DNA of 17,681 nucleotides, taken from NCBI GenBank assembly GCA_036844615.1, contig DAIUFK010000047.1:1-17681 (forward strand), read 5' to 3'. Below the pieces are notes generated by a model. The model did not search any database. It saw only the letters and a list, made by a program, of their open reading frames with translations, and was not told the DNA's origin. The position numbers and the translations under genes were made by a program. This document shows positions 14,242 through 17,681 of this stretch, piece by piece; the stretch's first letter is position 1, and each line of letters starts with the position of its first letter. Origin of the DNA: Palsa-872 sp036844615. Its GTDB lineage: Bacteria; Chloroflexota; Dormibacteria; Dormibacterales; Dormibacteraceae.

Positions 14242-14704
14242 CAAGAAGGACGAGCGCGCGCGCGACGTGGCGGTCAACCGGCGCGCGTACCACGACTACT
14301 TCATCGACGACAAGCTCGAGGCGGGGATCATGCTCACGGGCACGGAGGTCAAGTCGGTGCGTGGTGGGCGGACCAACCTTCGCGATGGTTTCGTGCGGAT
14401 CGATGGGAACGAGGCGTGGCTCGAGAACGTGCACATCTCGCCCTATGCGGAGGCGAACCTCATGAACCACGAGCCGATGCGGCCTCGCAAGCTGCTTCTG
14501 CATCGCAAGGAGATCGCGAGCCTCATCGGGAAGGTGAGGCAGAAGGGCTACACCCTGATCCCGCTGCGCGTTTACTTCGCGCGGAACCGCGCGAAGGTCG
14601 AGGTTGGTCTGGCACGGGGCAAGAAGCAATACGACAAGCGCGAGGCGATCGCGGAGCGGGATGCGAAGCGTGAGATCGCTAGGGCGATGAGGGATCGGGG
14701 GTAG
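14234..14704 (+). CDS. smpB: tmRNA-binding protein SmpB
   Basis: SmpB binds the tRNA-like part of tmRNA and delivers it to stalled ribosomes for trans-translation. The 156-residue protein has the OB-fold core NRRAYHDYFIDDKLEAGIML, TGTEVKSVRGGRTNLRDGF, NEAWLENVHISPYAEAN, and the basic C-terminal tail KKQYDKREAIAERDAKREIARAMRDRG, which folds into the mRNA channel. I chose ATG 14234; a longer frame from GTG/TTG at 14174 lies inside fmt and adds 20 residues foreign to the family. The start overlaps the fmt stop, so coupling is likely. Its partner ssrA lies about 2.6 kb downstream in this window, separated by the HNH gene and the diiron oxidase gene. Confidence 0.96.
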   Translation: MPDKKDERARDVAVNRRAYHDYFIDDKLEAGIMLTGTEVKSVRGGRTNLRDGFVRIDGNEAWLENVHISPYAEANLMNHEPMRPRKLLLHRKEIASLIGKVRQKGYTLIPLRVYFARNRAKVEVGLARGKKQYDKREAIAERDAKREIARAMRDRG

Positions 14705-14734
14705 GGGTCTGGGAGTCGACTGCGGCGCTTGGCT

Positions 14735-14768
14735 GTGAGTGGCGTGTGGGTGGGACGGGACTGGGAAG
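14735..14768 (-). repeat. Segment resembling 174-204 in inverted orientation
   Basis: Read on the minus strand it begins CTTCCCAGTCCCGT and continues ACCCACACGCCACTCAC. Positions 174-204 read CTTCCCAGCCCGT then ACCCACGCGCCACCAC. By hand about 26 of 31 aligned bases agree with two or three small gaps. Both copies lie upstream of SOS-like promoters, in the same orientation relative to them. C/G-rich low complexity weakens the case. Confidence 0.4.
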
Positions 14769-14816
14769 GGGAGTTGATAGGGGCGGGGTGACTGCGTAGC
14801 ACGCTGGGGGTGTGGC

Positions 14817-14841
14817 GGGGCAGGATAGCCATATCCTCCCC
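14817..14841 (+). terminator. Hairpin after smpB, first of two
   Basis: GGGG-c-AGGATA-GCCA-TATCCT-CCCC forms ten base pairs with one bulged C and a four-base loop. No clear T-run follows, so it may be a GC-type terminator or another structure. Confidence 0.4.
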
Positions 14842-14856
14842 GCTTCCCTTTGGGGT

Positions 14857-14879
14857 CCCCGCGCCCGTGGTGCGCGGGG
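14857..14879 (+). terminator. Hairpin after smpB, second of two
   Basis: CCCCGCGC-CCGTGGT-GCGCGGGG has a perfect eight-pair GC stem and a seven-base loop. With the preceding hairpin it could end the def-fmt-smpB transcript. There is no T-run, so factor-dependent or non-canonical termination would be needed. Confidence 0.4.
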
Positions 14880-15024
14880 GAGGTCGCATTAGATCCAAGT
14901 CCCTTCCTATACGCGCGGGAGGGGGCCCCTAAGTCGGCAGAACCGGAGCGCCCCGTAGCTGGCTTGGGTGGTGACGAGGCAATTAGAACGGGCCTTGTCG
15001 GACCGAAATTTACCGTGTAAAGTA

Positions 15025-15054
15025 TTGCAACCCCAAACATATGTTTGGTACACT
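15025..15054 (+). promoter_or_regulatory. Promoter of the DUF222/HNH gene
   Basis: TTGCAA (15025-15030), an 18-base spacer and TACACT (15049-15054) are followed after six bases by the ATG at 15061. That geometry predicts a transcript beginning at or next to the ATG, and no Shine-Dalgarno sequence is present. The whole spacer after its first two bases is the palindrome at 15033-15048. Confidence 0.65.
15033..15048. promoter_or_regulatory. Perfect 16-base palindrome, SOS/LexA-box-like operator
   Basis: CCAAACATATGTTTGG is perfectly self-complementary and lies exactly between the -35 and -10. It matches the actinobacterial SOS box CGAAC-N4-GTTCG except for A instead of G at one position in each half. 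Mycobacterial 13E12-family genes are known to carry SOS boxes, so a LexA-type repressor is the leading guess. Confidence 0.6.
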
Positions 15055-15060
15055 TCTCTC

Positions 15061-16260
15061 ATGTTGGGGGAGGGGGGAACACCCCTTGAGGGGCTTCTAG
15101 CGGAGATCCGTAGGTTTCAGGATCGTGAAGATCGCCGGGTGGATCTCAAGCGCCTTCGAGCTGGCATTGACGCCCTCGAAGGTGAGTTCTCAGTTGAGAC
15201 ACGCTCATCTCAGGTCAGCGGAGATCATCTCGCCGACGGCAGCGCCGGCGTGGTCACCTGGCTCAGCCAGCTATGCGGTATGTCGGCGACCTCCGTTGCC
15301 GACCGGCTTTGTGTTGGCAAGCAGCTGGAGTCCCTGCCCAAGATCGCTGAGGCGCTGCGCACCGGAGTGATCAGCTACCAGTCCACGGCCTTGCTCTGCC
15401 ACCTACGCGATCAGCTGGGCGACAAGCGCGACCTCTTTGACGAAGACGAGATGCTGCAGCACGCCCGCGACTATTCGGTCGCCAGCCTGCGCTATCTCTG
15501 TCGCGTTGCCAGGCACGTGGCCGACCCCGACGGCTTCTTCAACGAGGCCGAGGCCGACTTCACCCGGCGCCGGCTGGACATCAGCCAGATGGGCGATGGC
15601 ATGTTCTGCGTCGACGCCATTCTCGACCCTGAAGGCGGGGCGGCATTCAGGACGGCGCTCGAATCGCTGGCCAAGCGGCTGGGGCCTGATGACGAGAGGA
15701 GCCACAAGCAGCGGATGGCGGACTCCATCAGTGAGCTTGTGCATCACGCTCTCGGCGAGGGCAGGCTGCCTCGGCGCAACGGCGTCAAGCCACACGTCAC
15801 CCTCACGACAACGATCGAAGGCTTGAAGAACGAGCTCGGGGCGCCGCCGGCCGACCTCGAGCTCTCGCTGCCGATCTCAACGCGTACGCTCGAGCGCATC
15901 GCCTGCGACTGCACGATGTCGCGCGTCCTCTTGGCGGACTCCATAGTGATCGACGTCGGCCGCGCAACTCGCACCGTTTCGGCGCCGATGCGGCGGGCGT
16001 TGCATAAGCGAGATCGGGGTTGTCGCTTTCCGGGTTGCGATCGCCAGGTCAACTGGTCGACCCCGCATCACATTGACTTTTGGGCGCGGGGCGGTCCAAA
16101 CAACCTCCCGAACCTGGTCCTGCTGTGCTACTTCCACCATCGCCTGGTGCATGAAGGCGGATGGCAAGTTGTGAAAGCTGGCCGAGAGTTCCGGTTCCTG
16201 CCGCCCGACCGCGTGGTCTTTAGACGAGCGCGTGGGCCGGGAGTGCGCTGGGCGGCTTAG
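15061..16260 (+). CDS. DUF222 / HNH endonuclease, 13E12 repeat family
   Basis: A 399-residue protein with the two-part build of the 13E12 family. The N-terminal DUF222 region (about 35-290) includes the WLSQLCGMSATSVADRL helix, LRTGVISYQSTALL, the RRLDISQMGDGMFCVDAILD core, and a KPHVTLTTTIEGL strand. The C-terminal HNH nuclease motif has C321-RFPG-C326, H336-H337-I-D, NLPNLVLLCYFHHRLVHEGGW. All HNH metal and catalytic positions look present, so it may cut DNA. The biological role of the family is unknown; copies are often multiplied and look mobile. I chose ATG 15061 because it follows the -10 by six bases; GTG 14968 would lie upstream of the promoter. It sits between smpB and ssrA, and its TAG overlaps the convergent TAA of the next gene (TTAG). 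Confidence 0.92.
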   Translation: MLGEGGTPLEGLLAEIRRFQDREDRRVDLKRLRAGIDALEGEFSVETRSSQVSGDHLADGSAGVVTWLSQLCGMSATSVADRLCVGKQLESLPKIAEALRTGVISYQSTALLCHLRDQLGDKRDLFDEDEMLQHARDYSVASLRYLCRVARHVADPDGFFNEAEADFTRRRLDISQMGDGMFCVDAILDPEGGAAFRTALESLAKRLGPDDERSHKQRMADSISELVHHALGEGRLPRRNGVKPHVTLTTTIEGLKNELGAPPADLELSLPISTRTLERIACDCTMSRVLLADSIVIDVGRATRTVSAPMRRALHKRDRGCRFPGCDRQVNWSTPHHIDFWARGGPNNLPNLVLLCYFHHRLVHEGGWQVVKAGREFRFLPPDRVVFRRARGPGVRWAA

Positions 16261-17222
16261 GCCGCGAGATTGATACCGATCGCTCGCAGTCGCTTGTTGA
16301 GCGAGTCCATGGCGAACTGCAGGATCTCGCTTTCGGTGTGGCCGAACTCGGTGATGTATGCGGGGTCTGGCGGGTCGAGCGTGCCGGCGACGAGGGGCAG
16401 GCACTCGAGGAGCGTGCGCTGGATGAGCGGCGCGAATCGCTTCGGGTTCTCGCGCACCGCTTCCTGCAGCACCTTGATCCCGAAGCTCACATGCCGCGAC
16501 TCGTCGCGCGCGACTGCGGTGAAGCCGCGATAGAAACCGCGGTCGGTGCTGCCCAGCTCACGCATGGATTCGAGCTCGAAGCGCTGGCCGGTGAGGGCGA
16601 TGGTCGCCTCCACGATGATGTGGTAGATCGTGACGCCTTCGACGAAGGCGTCGAAGTCCTTCGGGTCGGTCGCCATGCGCTGCGCCGTTGAGGGGAGGCG
16701 ATCGTAGAACAGAGTGTTGTAGCCCTCGTTGGTGTCGGGCCGGATCTCCGCGAGTAGCTCGTTCATGTTCTTGGCATCGGTGCCGACCACCTCTCGCCAC
16801 CACCTGTCGAAGAACACTGTGTGCCGTGCCTCATCGACCATCTGGGTCGAGAGGAAGATCTCGATCTCTGGAGTCGGGGCGGCCCAGACGAAAGGTGCGA
16901 GCGTGGCGGTGACCCGCTCCTCGCCATTGAAGAAGAGGCGGTGCGACCACAGGGTTGCCTTCTTGTCAAGGTCGGTCGCCTTGAGCCAATCCTGCCGGTC
17001 GAGGGTGAAATCGAGGTCGCCCACCGACCACTGTTGCGACTCCCAGCGGCGGTAGAGGTCCATGTAGCTGGGCATGTTCTCGATGCCCCTATCGATGAAC
17101 GCGAGCACGTCATCGATGCGGATGTCGCCAAGCTCCTTGAGGTTCGCTCGCGCGACCCGCTCAAGGTCCGGCTCCAGGTGCTCCAACCTCTGATCGACAG
17201 CCATGTTCGTGCTGGAGTCCAT
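16257..17222 (-). CDS. R2-like ligand-binding oxidase-type diiron/Mn-Fe protein
   Basis: A 321-residue ferritin-like four-helix protein related to ribonucleotide reductase R2 and closest by motif to R2-like ligand-binding oxidases. All six metal ligands are visible: E101 (NGEERV), E131 and H134 (VDEARH), E205 (HIIVEATIALTG), E241 and H244 (RDESRH). V104 and Y200 sit at the positions that form the Val-Tyr ether crosslink in known R2lox proteins. The N-terminal SVGDLDFTLDRQDW also fits. The physiological substrate of R2lox is unknown; a hydrophobic ligand is likely. The start is ATG 17222; ATG 17204 (MAVDQRLEHL) is also possible, and neither has a clear Shine-Dalgarno sequence. It is divergent from ssrA and convergent with the HNH gene, so it is probably a single-gene unit. 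Confidence 0.8.
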   Translation of the reverse strand: MDSSTNMAVDQRLEHLEPDLERVARANLKELGDIRIDDVLAFIDRGIENMPSYMDLYRRWESQQWSVGDLDFTLDRQDWLKATDLDKKATLWSHRLFFNGEERVTATLAPFVWAAPTPEIEIFLSTQMVDEARHTVFFDRWWREVVGTDAKNMNELLAEIRPDTNEGYNTLFYDRLPSTAQRMATDPKDFDAFVEGVTIYHIIVEATIALTGQRFELESMRELGSTDRGFYRGFTAVARDESRHVSFGIKVLQEAVRENPKRFAPLIQRTLLECLPLVAGTLDPPDPAYITEFGHTESEILQFAMDSLNKRLRAIGINLAA

Positions 17223-17263
17223 TAGAGCAGATGCCTGGAGGTGTGGGCCGGCGGGCCGGCGGG

Positions 17264-17269
17264 TAGAAT
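17264..17269 (+). promoter_or_regulatory. Probable -10 element of ssrA
   Basis: TAGAAT lies 26 bases before the mature tmRNA 5' end, leaving a roughly 20-base leader for RNase P to remove. No convincing -35 is present at 16-18 bases upstream; that spacer instead holds a short GCCGG/CCGGC inverted repeat (17247-17260). Confidence 0.45.
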
Positions 17270-17295
17270 CTTGAATGCAACCAGCTCAGCTTCGT

Positions 17296-17676
17296 GGGGG
17301 CGTCCGGTCTCGACGGGGCAGTTGAGCTACGGGATTGCGAGCCGAGAGCGCGTGCGTTACAGCGCAAGCATTTTTACAAATGCCAACAAGACCAACACTT
17401 TCGCCCTCGCTGCGTAAGCAGTAGAGACGTGAGTCCCGGGACTTAGATCCCGGGTGTCGCCCCCGGTCAATCCGGCGGACTGGGGAACGGCATCAAATCA
17501 GACCGGATTGCTGCTTCGGGGGCGCCACGGCCCCGAGGCGGGACACCTACCGCGGCTGGCGAAAGCGGATCCCGTCAGGAGGAGCCGCCGAGTGAGAACC
17601 AAAATCCTGGACACGCTCGTAGACATCCTGTAGGAGACTGCTTCGGACGCGGGTTCAACTCCCGCCGCCTCCACCA
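17296..17676 (+). ncRNA. ssrA: Transfer-messenger RNA (tmRNA)
   Basis: tmRNA rescues stalled ribosomes together with SmpB. The ends form the tRNA-like domain: GGGGGCG (17296-17302) pairs over seven positions, including one G-U, with CGCCTCC (17666-17672), followed by an encoded A-CCA ending at 17676. The T-arm GCGGG-TTCAACT-CCCGC is at 17649-17665, and the conserved 5' segment includes GGTCTCGACGGGG. After the tag comes a strong hairpin CCCGGGA-CTTAGA-TCCCGGG (17435-17454), as expected for helix 5 or a pseudoknot region. The length is 381 bases, in the usual range for a one-piece tmRNA. The 3' end of ssrA is a common integration site, but only five bases follow it here, so nothing can be said about an island. 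Confidence 0.95.
17382..17417 (+). other. tmRNA proteolysis tag reading frame
   Basis: From the resume codon GCC at 17382 the frame encodes ANKTNTFALAA and ends at TAA 17415-17417. The ALAA end is the usual ClpXP-type degron. The resume codon was chosen from the position after the TTTTTACAAAT stretch and the common Ala-Asn start; an earlier or later start is less likely. Confidence 0.8.
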
Positions 17677-17681
17677 AGCCG

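Larger units (their letters stand above)
14705..15024 (+). other. G-rich intergenic region after smpB, with hairpins
   Basis: No gene is supported here. The plus strand is strongly G-rich to about 14820, the mirror of the C-rich stretch at 71-315. Part of it (14735-14768) resembles the reverse complement of 174-204. Two strong hairpins follow at 14817-14841 and 14857-14879, then AT-richer DNA leading into the HNH promoter. Confidence 0.6.

Noticed and set aside
12751..14277. 508-residue minus-strand frame
   Set aside because: A shadow of def and fmt, both of which have complete catalytic motifs on the plus strand.
13823..15040. 405-residue minus-strand frame across fmt, smpB and the intergenic region
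   Set aside because: Pro/Arg/His-rich sequence without motifs, opposite two well-supported genes.
14968..15060. Longer GTG start for the HNH gene
   Set aside because: It would translate through the -35, the palindrome and the -10. The ATG at 15061 lies at the leaderless distance from the -10.
17247..17260. GCCGG/CCGGC inverted repeat before ssrA as an operator
   Set aside because: The arms are only five bases of pure G/C in a GC-rich region, so chance is a sufficient explanation.
1..17681. CRISPR array, prophage, toxin-antitoxin or defence operon
   Set aside because: No regularly spaced repeats, no cas, integrase, terminase or toxin-like reading frames were seen. The only mobile-like element is the DUF222/HNH gene.

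Overview
The window is a high-GC bacterial contig segment that reads mostly left to right. It carries a compact housekeeping block for cell division, translation and DNA maintenance, and it contains one 100-N scaffold gap (3211-3310), so it probably comes from a draft or metagenome-derived assembly. The gene set (ftsA-ftsZ-nrdR, yggS-yggT, ileS-lspA-rluD, gmk-coaBC-priA, def-fmt-smpB, ssrA), the high GC, leaderless-type promoters and a DUF222/HNH '13E12' gene fit the Terrabacteria side of the tree. A Dormibacterota/Chloroflexota-like or deep actinobacterial host is my best guess. That is inference from gene order and style, not a phylogenetic result.

Layout. 1-70: the very start of a leftward gene with a well-formed promoter and an SOS-box-like palindrome. 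71-381: C-rich noncoding DNA ending in the ftsA promoter and ribosome-binding site. 382-12842: an almost gap-free same-strand run of ftsA, ftsZ, nrdR (3' end in the gap), yggS (5' end in the gap), yggT, ileS, lspA, an RluD-type pseudouridine synthase, gmk, a 182-base spacer where rpoZ often lies, coaBC, priA and a small flavin split-barrel protein. 12869-14704: a second unit, def-fmt-smpB, with its own leaderless promoter. 14705-15060: G-rich intergenic DNA with two strong hairpins and an SOS-like promoter. 15061-16260: the DUF222/HNH gene. 16257-17222: a leftward R2-like diiron oxidase gene, convergent with it and overlapping it by four bases. 17296-17676: a complete tmRNA gene (ssrA) encoding the tag ANKTNTFALAA.

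How the genes work together. FtsA and FtsZ build the division ring, and YggT is a small membrane protein often found beside them. NrdR senses ATP/dATP to repress ribonucleotide reductase genes. IleS, LspA, the pseudouridine synthase, Def, Fmt, SmpB and tmRNA serve protein synthesis, processing and ribosome rescue. Gmk and CoaBC make GDP precursors and coenzyme A, and PriA acts in replication restart.

Most notable points. (1) Two matching promoter/operator modules face outward from the two ends of the housekeeping block. Each has an AACATATGTT palindrome filling the -35/-10 spacer and an ATG six bases after the -10. (2) IleRS carries ATHH in place of the HIGH signature, the altered motif class linked with strong mupirocin resistance in type 2 IleRS. 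(3) rluD and fmt have no ATG/GTG/TTG that gives a full-length protein, and both seem to start at CTG. (4) PriA has DEEG instead of DEEH. I found no CRISPR array, prophage or defence island. I do not claim a wholly new system.
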